NCBI GenBank assembly: GCA_937907525.1
Contig: CALCIB010000299.1
Coordinates: forward strand, 1-5,233
Source: an uncultured Planctomycetales bacterium
GTDB taxonomy: Bacteria > Planctomycetota > Planctomycetia > Isosphaerales > Isosphaeraceae
Length of the DNA stretch: 5,233 nt
Direction of reading: 5' to 3'
Program-made: the position numbers and the translations under genes
The notes under the pieces: generated by a model
Databases searched by the model: none
Told to the model about the DNA's origin: nothing
The model's input: the letters and a program-made list of their open reading frames with translations, nothing else
In this document: positions 1 through 5,233 of the stretch, in pieces
How positions within the stretch are numbered: position 1 is the stretch's first letter
Layout: every line of letters starts with the position of its first letter

Positions 1-2127
1 GGACAGGATTCCGGCCAGCGCGGCGATCCAGGAGTCGGGGACGTCCTTGGGCTTGGCGATCCCCATCGCGGCCAGGGCGCTGGCGCGGGCCGCGGCCGGG
101 GCGTCGGGGTCGGCGGCGGCCGCGGCCAGAAGGTCGCGCACCGCGGGGGCCGCGGCGTTGCCGGCCAGTTGCGATTCCAGCGCGGCGCGGTCCTCGGGCG
201 AGAGGTCGGCTCGCTTCAGGCGGTCGGCGAAGAAGCCGGCGAGCGTCCCCCCCCACTCGGGGCGGCGGCCGATGATCCAGTCGGCGACCTCGCGGACCCC
301 GGCGTCGGCGTCGGCCAAGAGCGCGGCGGTTTCCACCGGGTCGAGCCCGCCGCCGTCCATCTGGTCGATCGCCATCAGGGCGGCGCGCTTCACCTTGGGG
401 TCGGGGGAGACCAGTCCGGCTGCGGTCCCCGCCGGGTCGTCGATCTGGATCAGGGCGAAGGTCAGGGCGTGGTGGAGGAAGCGGTCCTCGGCGGCGGGAT
501 CGGCCAGGGCCTGCAACAGCGCGGAGACGGCGGCCTTGTCGCCGACGCGCCCCAGCGCCTCGGCGGCGACCCGGCGGTTGCGCGGCGAGGGGCCCTGAAG
601 CGTCGCGACCAGTTGCGGCGCGGCGTCGGCGTCGCGGGTCAGGCTGATCGCGTTGAGGGCGGCCTGGCGGACGGTCTCGTCGCCGTCGGACAGGGCGGTC
701 CTGGCGACGTCGCGGGCCTCGTCCGCGTCGATCCGGGCCGACGCCCAGACCGCGCCCCGGCGGGCCTCGACCGATCGCGACCGCCTGGCGACGTCGAGCA
801 GGGCCGGGACCGCGGCGGCGCCGAGCTTGCCGAGCGTCGCGACGGCGCGGCGGCGGACGGCCGGCCGCGGATCGGCCAGCAGGTCGGCGACGTCGGCCGC
901 GGGGAGCGCCGCCCATTCGACGCGAAGGCCCCAGGGATCGGCGACCCTGGGCGCGTCCTTGCGACGCAGGCGATAGATCCCGCCCAACTCGTCGGGCCGA
1001 TGGAATTGCGACGTCGGGCAGCAGAGCTTGTACCAGCCGCCGGTGTCGATCACCAGCAGACCGCCGTCGGCGTCCTCGACCACGTCGGTGGGGTGGAAGT
1101 CCAGGTCGGGACTGGTGACCAGGTTTTCATCCTTGGTGGCGAACGTCGCGCCCTCGGGCGTCAGGACGTGGCGGCCGACCCGGTGCAGGTTGAAGTAGCA
1201 GGCGACGAGGTTGTCGCGGTACTCCGCGCCCAGGGCGTCGGATTCCAGCCGGGTCAGGCCGGAGGGGGCGGCGGGGCCCATGTGGAGCATGGGGGGCATC
1301 AGTTCGGGGCCGGTCCACTTGTGGGAGGGCGCGTCCAACACGGCGTTGACCTTGCCCCAGATCCCGCCGTAGACCGCGTGGATCAGGCCGTCGCGGAAGC
1401 CGCCGCCGGGGCGCTGGAGGAACGTGCAGGAGAGGATTCGTTCTCCCCCCGCGGTGAACGTCACGTCCACGGGGTTGTCCATGCCGCCGGTCAAGACCGG
1501 CTCGATCTCCGAGCCGTCGACCCGCGACCGGAAGACGTGCGAGGCGTTGGTGACGAACGGGGCCTTCCCCGGCCGCTGGTAGGTCTGCTCGGCGAACGCC
1601 CCCTTGGTCCAGTAGACGCGACCGTCGGGGCCGGGATAGGGGCCGTGCAGGTCGTTGGCGCAGCCGGTGAGGGTCTTGCCCTGGAACCACTCGACGCGCT
1701 CGTCGGCCACGCCGTCGCCGTCGACGTCGGTGAGCTTCCAGATGCTGGGCGCGGCGGCGACGTAGAGCGAGCCGTCCAGCCACGCCGTCCCCTCGGGGAA
1801 CATCAGCCCCTCGGCGAAGACGACCTGCTTGTCGAAGCGGCCGTCGCCGTTCGTATCCTCCAGGCGGAGGATGCGGTGGGGCTTCTTTTCAAGCTGGATC
1901 TCGACCTTCTCGTTGGAGCCCGAGGAGTCGGAGACGTACAGTCGGCCCTCGTCGTCGAACGCGGCGGTGATCGGTCGGTTCACCATGGGGGGCCCGGCGA
2001 CCCGCTCGATCGTGAAGCCCTCGGGAACGACGAGTTCCCGCGGCGGCGGCGGCGCGTCGGCCGCCATGGCCGAGGCCGCCAAACCGATCAGACACGTCAA
2101 GCCCGGCAGTCGTCGCGCGCGTTTCAT
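1..2127 (-). CDS. PVC-type secreted beta-propeller/HEAT-repeat protein (putative membrane-bound dehydrogenase family), C-terminus beyond the window
   Basis: The frame is open from an ATG at 2127 to the left edge, giving 709 residues with no stop. An in-frame TGA at 2154-2152 leaves this as the only upstream ATG; no clear Shine-Dalgarno precedes it. Residues 1-22 form a Sec signal peptide (KRARR, hydrophobic stretch, ASAMA cleavage site). Residues about 30-390 match the Pirellula/Verrucomicrobium putative dehydrogenase domain, a sugar-dehydrogenase-like beta-propeller. It has two calcium-loop-like motifs, DTNGDGRFD (91-99) and DVDGDGVAD (134-142), plus NDLHGPYPGPDGRVYW (158-173), GGMDNPVDVTF (214-224) and DTGGWYKLCCPTSQ (361-374). 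From about 405 to the end are degenerate HEAT repeats, e.g. PRPAVRRRAVATLGKLG (420-436) and DETVRQAALNAI (483-494). Family members are commonly near 1000 residues and many end in a cytochrome c-like CxxCH domain, so that part would lie off the edge. Substrate and electron acceptor are unknown. Family assignment is firm; enzymatic activity is inferred. Confidence 0.93.
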   Translation of the reverse strand, partial: MKRARRLPGLTCLIGLAASAMAADAPPPPRELVVPEGFTIERVAGPPMVNRPITAAFDDEGRLYVSDSSGSNEKVEIQLEKKPHRILRLEDTNGDGRFDKQVVFAEGLMFPEGTAWLDGSLYVAAAPSIWKLTDVDGDGVADERVEWFQGKTLTGCANDLHGPYPGPDGRVYWTKGAFAEQTYQRPGKAPFVTNASHVFRSRVDGSEIEPVLTGGMDNPVDVTFTAGGERILSCTFLQRPGGGFRDGLIHAVYGGIWGKVNAVLDAPSHKWTGPELMPPMLHMGPAAPSGLTRLESDALGAEYRDNLVACYFNLHRVGRHVLTPEGATFATKDENLVTSPDLDFHPTDVVEDADGGLLVIDTGGWYKLCCPTSQFHRPDELGGIYRLRRKDAPRVADPWGLRVEWAALPAADVADLLADPRPAVRRRAVATLGKLGAAAVPALLDVARRSRSVEARRGAVWASARIDADEARDVARTALSDGDETVRQAALNAISLTRDADAAPQLVATLQGPSPRNRRVAAEALGRVGDKAAVSALLQALADPAAEDRFLHHALTFALIQIDDPAGTAAGLVSPDPKVKRAALMAIDQMDGGGLDPVETAALLADADAGVREVADWIIGRRPEWGGTLAGFFADRLKRADLSPEDRAALESQLAGNAAAPAVRDLLAAAAADPDAPAAARASALAAMGIAKPKDVPDSWIAALAGILS
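2059..2127 (-). other. Sec signal peptide of the propeller/HEAT protein
   Basis: The first 22-23 residues have a basic n-region (M-K-R-A-R-R), a hydrophobic core around LTCLIGLAASA, and a small-x-small site (A20-M21-A22) before A-D-A and a run of four prolines. Cys12 follows G-L-T, which is a poor lipobox because Thr occupies the position before Cys, so signal peptidase I cleavage is more likely than lipoprotein processing. Export to the periplasm or cell surface is inferred. Confidence 0.8.
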
Positions 2128-2438
2128 CAGGGATGGTCCACGGGGAAACGTTCAAGCGTCAATCGGTTCGTTCTATCCGGGACGGCCGCGGCGAGTCAAC
2201 CGGGCCCGGGGCCGCGGGGCCGGGTTGTGGCTCTCGATCCTGGAGATCGGGGATCATGCGGCGGGCCGTGACCCGTGACGGTCAGCTTTTCCTTCCTCCG
2301 CCGCCATTCGAGAGTCGCCGCCGAACGCCTCCCGGCGATCGACGCGAACCCCCGCGTCAAAGCCTCGAATCCCGGATGGCGAGGCCGGCCCTCGACGGGT
2401 CGCGCCACTCAGACGGTCTTGGGACCCGGTTTTGTCGC

Positions 2439-2470
2439 CAATGAATGTTGAAAGATCTCACCATTCATTG
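2439..2470. repeat. Perfect 9-bp inverted repeat in the divergent intergenic region
   Basis: CAATGAATG at 2439-2447 is the exact reverse complement of CATTCATTG at 2462-2470, with a 14-base spacer containing the palindrome AGATCT. The arms are much richer in A/T than the surrounding sequence. It could be an operator for a dimeric regulator or a small transcript hairpin. It lies 245 bases before the methyltransferase start. The symmetry is seen directly; any regulatory role is inference. Confidence 0.5.
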
Positions 2471-2701
2471 CAAGGCAAGCGTACCCGTCGGTAGATTCCG
2501 ACCCGTCGACACCGTGAATCGCTCGCGACCGATCCCGCGCTCGAAATCCGTTGGCCCGGTCGAAGGCGGAGGGAGGACGGATGGCGCGGGCGGCCAAATC
2601 CGGCCGTTGGGCCCGCCCGATCCAGGGAGTCGTCGCGGCGACGAGAGCGCGACGAGACGAATTCTCACCGGAAGCCGTCGCCCCGCAACACCTCGTCATC
2701 C

Positions 2702-2706
2702 AGGAG
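2702..2706 (+). promoter_or_regulatory. Ribosome-binding site of the methyltransferase
   Basis: AGGAG lies 8 bases before the ATG at 2715. This decides the start: the alternative in-frame ATG at 2445 has no comparable motif, and its extra N-terminal residues look non-coding. Confidence 0.8.
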
Positions 2707-2714
2707 CGCTTGGC

Positions 2715-3389
2715 ATGCGAACTCTGTTCATTAAATTCCTCCGTCGGATGTATCACGAAGAATACGGCCTGGCGCGTCGCTGGCGCAAGGCGCGGATGCG
2801 AGACTTCCTCAGGATCATGCAGCCGCCGCGCCGGGCCAGAATCGTCGACCTGGGGGGGAGCGAGTACGTCTGGTCGCTCTTCGACCACGATTTCCACGTC
2901 ACGTTCGTCAACCTTCCGGGCTACAACCCGCCGGTGAGCGACCCCTCGCGCTACGCCCGGATCGAGCACGACGCCACCGACCTTCGCGGCGTCCTGGACG
3001 ACGGAGCGTTCGACCTGGTCTTCAGCAACTCGACCATCGAGCATGTGGGCGACGAGACGCGACAGGCCGCGTTCGCCGGCGAGGTCCACCGGCTCGCCCC
3101 CGCCTACTGGATCCAAACGCCCAGCGATCGCTTCCCGATCGAAGTCCACACCGGCGTCCCGCTCTTCTTCAAGAGATCGGAGCGCTGGCGCCGCGAGCGG
3201 ATCAAAAAATGGCGCAAACTCTACCCCGCCTGGACCGACATGATCGAGGCGACCCGCGTCCTCTCGCGCGAACGCATGCGCGAATTGTTCCCCAACGGGC
3301 AAGTCTGCCTCGAGCGCAAGCTCGGCCTGGAGAAATCGTACAGCTTCTACAAGCCCTGCGAGCCCTGCCTGGTGGCGAGCCTGGCGTGA
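2715..3389 (+). CDS. Class I SAM-dependent methyltransferase
   Basis: This 224-residue protein has a Rossmann-type methyltransferase core. Motif I is RIVDLGGSEYVW (42-53), the glycine-rich S-adenosylmethionine loop. The second strand ends at VTFVNLPGY (62-70), with Asn66 where many class I enzymes have an acidic ribose-binding residue. HDATDLRG (85-92) fits the adenine-contacting region, and FDLVFSNSTIEHVGD (99-113) is the strand-4 motif typical of Methyltransf_11-like proteins. TPSDRFPIEVHTGVPLFF (135-152) is a post-core segment resembling those in related methyltransferases. The N-terminus is short and basic with no signal peptide or membrane segment, so it should be cytoplasmic. The start at 2715 is set by AGGAG 8 bases upstream. 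The acceptor substrate cannot be read from sequence: a small molecule, lipid or cell-surface glycan precursor are all possible. The next gene follows after 145 bases on the same strand but is not functionally linked in any obvious way. Confidence 0.9.
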   Translation: MRTLFIKFLRRMYHEEYGLARRWRKARMRDFLRIMQPPRRARIVDLGGSEYVWSLFDHDFHVTFVNLPGYNPPVSDPSRYARIEHDATDLRGVLDDGAFDLVFSNSTIEHVGDETRQAAFAGEVHRLAPAYWIQTPSDRFPIEVHTGVPLFFKRSERWRRERIKKWRKLYPAWTDMIEATRVLSRERMRELFPNGQVCLERKLGLEKSYSFYKPCEPCLVASLA

Positions 3390-3421
3390 CGACTCGCGGG
3401 AGGACCGCCGCCGAGTCAGTC
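3388..3421 (+). terminator. Hairpin directly after the methyltransferase stop; possible weak terminator
   Basis: GACGACTCG at 3388-3396 pairs with CGAGTC and GTC at 3412-3421, with one bulged A at 3418; three further C/G pairs can form inside. It starts within the stop codon. There is no good T-run: the downstream sequence is G-rich and then TTTA at 3435-3438, so it is at best a weak intrinsic terminator and may only be an mRNA 3'-end or spacer structure. Confidence 0.35.
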
Positions 3422-3439
3422 GGCCGAGGGGGGGTTTAT

Positions 3440-3456
3440 CGGGCTAGCCGAGCCCG
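3440..3456. repeat. Short hairpin in the methyltransferase-phosphodiesterase spacer
   Basis: CGGGCT (3440-3445) and AGCCCG (3451-3456) form a perfect 6-bp stem with a 5-base loop, about 80 bases before the phosphodiesterase start. No T-run follows. It could be leader structure for the next gene or chance in GC-rich DNA. Confidence 0.35.
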
Positions 3457-3522
3457 TTACGCTGGCGGAAGCCTGGGCGGAGAGGCCGCCGGGCCCCGCC
3501 ATCGCGTCAACGTATCGATAGT

Positions 3523-3526
3523 GAGG
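3523..3526 (+). promoter_or_regulatory. Ribosome-binding site of the phosphodiesterase
   Basis: GAGG (in GTGAGGTTG) sits 8 bases before the ATG at 3535, just after the 8-bp palindrome TATCGATA at 3513-3520. Its position, together with the signal peptide beginning exactly at that ATG, supports the start. Confidence 0.7.
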
Positions 3527-3534
3527 TTGAATTC

Positions 3535-3597
3535 ATGCCGCGCTTCCTGGCGTTCGCCGCCGTCCTGGCGACGGCGGCGGCCGTTCCGGCCCTGGCC
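3535..3597 (+). other. Sec signal peptide of the phosphodiesterase
   Basis: Residues 1-21 have one basic residue (Arg3), an Ala/Leu/Val-rich hydrophobic core, and an A-L-A cleavage site before G-S-D. No cysteine is positioned for lipidation, so a soluble periplasmic or secreted mature enzyme is expected. Confidence 0.85.
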
Positions 3598-4884
3598 GGA
3601 TCGGATCGTCACGTCGTCTTGATCACGCTCGACGGCTTCCCGGCCCGTTACCTCGACGACCCCGAGGTCGAGTTGCCGGTCATCCGCGGCCTTCGCGACG
3701 CGGGGGCCTCCACGGCCCGGGGGATGATCGTCGCCAACCCGTCGGTGACGTGGCCCAACCACACCACGCTGGTCACCGGCGTGCGACCCGAAACCCACGG
3801 CGTCCTCTTCAACGGCGTCCTCGCCCGCGCCCAGGGCAAGCCGACGACCTCCAACGCCGAGACGACCCAGGAGGAACTGGTCCGCGTCCCGCTCCTCTTC
3901 GACGCCGTCAAGGCCGCCGGCGGGACGGCCTCGGCGATCAACTGGCCCTGCACCTCCGGATCCCAGAGCCTCGCCGACAACTTCCCCGACGTCCGCAACA
4001 TGCTCGACCACACCTCCCCCGCCGTCCTGGAGTACATGGAGAAGAACGACCTCGACGGCAAGTTCAAGCAAGGCGGCGGCCCCCGCGACGAGGTCTGGAC
4101 CGACGTGGCCGCCCACGTCATCCGCGAACGCAAGCCGAACCTCCTCGCCCTGCACCTGCTGGAACTCGACGGCACCCACCACCAGCGCGGGCCGGAGTCC
4201 CCCCAGGGCCGCGCGGTCGCCGGCAAGCTCGACGCGCTGGTGGGCAAGGTCGTCCAGGCCGTCGAGGAGGCCGGGCTCAAGGACAAGACCGCGATCTTCG
4301 TCACCGCCGACCACGGCTTCATCACCGTCCACAAGACGCTCCGACCCAACGTCGCGCTGCGCGACGCGGGACTGTTGACCGTCAAGGACGGCGCGATCGA
4401 GTCCAGCCGCGTCTACGTCCTGCCCGAGGGGGGCATCGGCCTGGTCTACCTGACCGAGCCGGCCACCAGGGAAGAGGACCGCGCGACCGTCCATAAGCTG
4501 TTCGACAAGGCCGAGGGGGTCACCGCGGTGCTCGACCCGGCCGACTTCCCGCGCTACGGCCTGCCCGACCCCAAGGACCACCCCGGCATGGCCGACATGG
4601 TGATCGCCGTCGGGGACGGCTACGGCGTCGGCGGATCCTTCAAGGGGAAGGGGCTGATCCAGGAGAACTCGCCCCCCCACGGCAGCCACGGCTACCTCTC
4701 CACCGAGCCGAAGATGAACGCCCTGTTCGTCGCCGCCGGCGCGGGGATCAAACCCGGCGTCAAGCTGCCGACGATCGAGAACGTCGACGTCGCCCCCACC
4801 ATCGCCCGCATCCTCGACGTCCCGCTCGCGAACCCCAAGCCCGTCGGCCGGGTGCTGAGCGAGATCCTGTCGGAATCGAAGTGA
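3535..4884 (+). CDS. Exported nucleotide pyrophosphatase/phosphodiesterase-type enzyme (alkaline phosphatase superfamily)
   Basis: The 449-residue product should hydrolyse phosphate mono- or diesters outside the cytoplasm using two zinc ions and a threonine nucleophile. Residues 1-21 are a Sec signal peptide ending in P-A-L-A before G-S-D. The type I phosphodiesterase/NPP residues appear in order: Asp33 in LITLDGF (29-35), nucleophile Thr72 in NPSVTWPNH (68-76), Asn93 in LFNGV (91-95; the 21-residue spacing from Thr72 matches characterised NPPs), Asp212 and His216 in LELDGTHHQRGP (209-220), Asp259-His260 in TADHGF (257-262), and His385 in HGSHGY (382-387). Threonine rather than Ser/Cys as nucleophile argues against a sulfatase. 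The C-terminal NVDVAPTIARILDVP (416-430) is the usual last part of the fold. Length fits a complete single-domain enzyme. Substrate (nucleotides, phospholipid headgroups, phosphonates or other esters) is not determinable. It has its own ribosome-binding site and is followed by a strong hairpin 21 bases after the stop. Confidence 0.93.
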   Translation: MPRFLAFAAVLATAAAVPALAGSDRHVVLITLDGFPARYLDDPEVELPVIRGLRDAGASTARGMIVANPSVTWPNHTTLVTGVRPETHGVLFNGVLARAQGKPTTSNAETTQEELVRVPLLFDAVKAAGGTASAINWPCTSGSQSLADNFPDVRNMLDHTSPAVLEYMEKNDLDGKFKQGGGPRDEVWTDVAAHVIRERKPNLLALHLLELDGTHHQRGPESPQGRAVAGKLDALVGKVVQAVEEAGLKDKTAIFVTADHGFITVHKTLRPNVALRDAGLLTVKDGAIESSRVYVLPEGGIGLVYLTEPATREEDRATVHKLFDKAEGVTAVLDPADFPRYGLPDPKDHPGMADMVIAVGDGYGVGGSFKGKGLIQENSPPHGSHGYLSTEPKMNALFVAAGAGIKPGVKLPTIENVDVAPTIARILDVPLANPKPVGRVLSEILSESK

Positions 4885-4897
4885 TGTCCGCCCGTTG

Positions 4898-4972
4898 AAA
4901 AAGACCGACGAGGACCGAAGGATGGTCGGAGACGATCGTCCTTCGGCCCTCGGCGACGCGCGCACGAATTTT
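4898..4972. terminator. Strong hairpin with flanking A- and T-runs; likely bidirectional terminator
   Basis: CCGAAGGATGGTCG (4915-4928) pairs with CGATCGTCCTTCGG (4933-4946) in a 14-bp stem (two G-T pairs) closed by a GAGA tetraloop of GNRA type. After one mismatch five more pairs form (4909-4913 with 4948-4952), then after another mismatch two more. An A-run at 4898-4902 adjoins the stem, which on the minus strand reads as a T-run right after it. On the plus strand TTTT occurs at 4969-4972, about 13 bases beyond the base of the stem. It therefore fits intrinsic termination best for leftward transcription and plausibly also ends the phosphodiesterase mRNA, whose stop is at 4882-4884. Confidence 0.7.
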
Positions 4973-5078
4973 CCGCGTGAATAGGCATCCTCCGTCCCCT
5001 CTCCCACTGGGCTGACGACCCGACACTTATCAAAACCCGCATACGACCCCCACGCAAGCCTACGCCAAGCGGCCTTCT
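4956..5078. other. Non-coding spacer between terminator hairpin and inverted repeat pair
   Basis: I see no gene here. A minus-strand frame running through it encodes no recognisable domain and continues antisense to the phosphodiesterase. The segment holds C/T-rich sequence around 4990-5005 and one arm (5052-5061) of a 10-bp inverted repeat whose partner lies at 5163-5172. Confidence 0.5.
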
Positions 5079-5118
5079 CCCCTTGAGGGAGAAGGTGGCC
5101 GAAGGCCGGATGAGGGGT
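5079..5118 (+). repeat. Palindromic intergenic repeat, left copy
   Basis: The 40-base unit begins CCCCTTGAGGGAGAAGG and ends CCGGATGAGGGGT. Its core, GGCC-GAA-GGCC (5097-5107), is a 4-bp hairpin with a three-base loop. The reverse complement recurs at 5192-5233. From general knowledge, closely similar sequences are scattered through intergenic DNA of many GC-rich bacteria, where they are often mistranslated as part of spurious proteins (here a PHPAFGHLLPQGEK-like peptide on the minus strand). A REP/MITE-like nature is inferred. Confidence 0.85.
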
Positions 5119-5191
5119 GGGCGACACCGGAAGCCGTCGGAATGGAGGTCATCTTCAAGCCAAGGCTTGCGTCGAACCGCGATGCCGGTCG

Positions 5192-5233
5192 ACCCCTCAT
5201 CCGGCCCTTCGGGCCACCTTCTCCCTCAAGGGG
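5192..5233 (-). repeat. Palindromic intergenic repeat, right (inverted) copy
   Basis: On the minus strand this 42-base copy matches 5079-5118 throughout, apart from one added C and one added G that lengthen the core to GGCCC-GAA-GGGCC (5215-5203). Both copies begin and end at the same bases, with a 73-base spacer between them (5119-5191). The copy ends exactly at the window edge, so it may continue further to the right. Confidence 0.85.

Larger units (their letters stand above)
2128..2714. other. 587-base intergenic region between divergent genes
   Basis: No stretch reads as a convincing protein. The frames open here give Arg/Pro/Gly-rich low-complexity translations without recognisable domains. 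The methyltransferase frame is open upstream to an ATG at 2445, but those 90 extra codons look unlike the rest of the protein and lack a ribosome-binding site. Visible structure is limited to a perfect 9-bp inverted repeat at 2439-2470 within the least GC-rich part of the gap, and a small 5-bp hairpin at 2269-2284 followed by GCTTTT. Promoters for both flanking genes must lie here or nearby, but I cannot point to a good -35/-10 pair on either strand. Confidence 0.6.
5079..5233. mobile_element. Possible REPIN/MITE-like element (inverted repeat pair with 73-base core)
   Basis: Two inverted copies of the same palindromic repeat flank a 73-base core with no gene, the arrangement seen in REP doublets (REPINs) and small non-autonomous elements. 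The core includes CAAGCC-AA-GGCTTG (5156-5169). No target-site duplication can be assessed because the right boundary is the window edge. Calling it mobile is inference; only the repeat symmetry is seen. Confidence 0.4.

Noticed and set aside
169..2271. Very long plus-strand open frame (700 codons)
   Set aside because: It lies antisense to the well-supported propeller/HEAT gene and its translation is Gly/Val/Arg/Asp-rich without recognisable domains. Long antisense frames are expected when codon third positions are almost always G or C.
2269..2284. TGACC/GGTCA hairpin followed by GCTTTT as a terminator
   Set aside because: It has only five base pairs and no gene reading into it from the left, so chance is the simplest explanation.
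2448..2476. Candidate -35 box TTGAAA upstream of the methyltransferase
   Set aside because: The sequence 17 bases downstream (CAAGGC) bears no resemblance to a -10 box, so a sigma70-type promoter is not supported.
2445..2714. 90-codon N-terminal extension of the methyltransferase to an ATG at 2445
   Set aside because: There is no ribosome-binding site, the Arg/Pro/Gly-rich translation does not resemble the methyltransferase fold, and a good AGGAG precedes the ATG at 2715.
2409..3302. Minus-strand open frame of 297 codons across the gap and methyltransferase
   Set aside because: It is antisense to the methyltransferase core and has no domain, no convincing start signal and low-complexity composition.
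3457..5127. Very long minus-strand open frame (556 codons)
   Set aside because: It is antisense to the phosphodiesterase and begins within the intergenic repeat, giving a PHPAFGHLLPQGEK-like start that is typical of mistranslated repeats.
5079..5233. CRISPR array
   Set aside because: There are only two copies, in inverted rather than direct orientation, with a single 73-base spacer, unlike regularly spaced direct repeats.

Overview
The window looks like chromosomal DNA of a very GC-rich member of the Planctomycetota. The main reason is the left-hand gene. Its propeller-plus-HEAT architecture, with the signature blocks NDLHGPYPGPDGRVYW and DTGGWYKLCCPTSQ, belongs to the Pirellula/Verrucomicrobium ('PVC-type') putative membrane-bound dehydrogenase/heme-binding family, which is strongly expanded in that phylum. 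The strong G/C bias at third codon positions would fit an Isosphaerales- or Gemmatales-type genome, but that rank is inference only.

Layout. (1) 1-2127, minus strand: a secreted PVC-type beta-propeller/HEAT-repeat protein. The first 709 residues are present and the C-terminus runs off the left edge. (2) 2128-2714: a 587-base gap between divergent genes with no credible gene; its clearest feature is a perfect 9-bp inverted repeat at 2439-2470. (3) 2715-3389, plus strand: a class I SAM-dependent methyltransferase of 224 aa, with its start fixed by an AGGAG ribosome-binding site. (4) 3390-3534: a short spacer with two small hairpins. (5) 3535-4884, plus strand: an exported nucleotide pyrophosphatase/phosphodiesterase-type enzyme of the alkaline phosphatase superfamily (449 aa), with every expected metal ligand and the catalytic threonine. 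(6) 4885-5233: a non-coding tail holding a strong hairpin that resembles a bidirectional terminator, then two inverted copies of a palindromic intergenic repeat about 40 bp long.

The three genes show no obvious shared pathway. The first faces away from the other two. The methyltransferase and phosphodiesterase point the same way but are 145 bases apart, each with its own ribosome-binding site, so an operon is possible but not shown. Two products (the propeller protein and the phosphodiesterase) carry Sec signal peptides and should act outside the cytoplasm; the methyltransferase should be cytoplasmic. Several very long open frames antisense to these genes are by-products of the GC-rich codon bias.

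I see no convincing undescribed system. The most interesting non-coding signal is the terminal inverted repeat pair, where the two copies differ by a paired insertion that preserves a hairpin.
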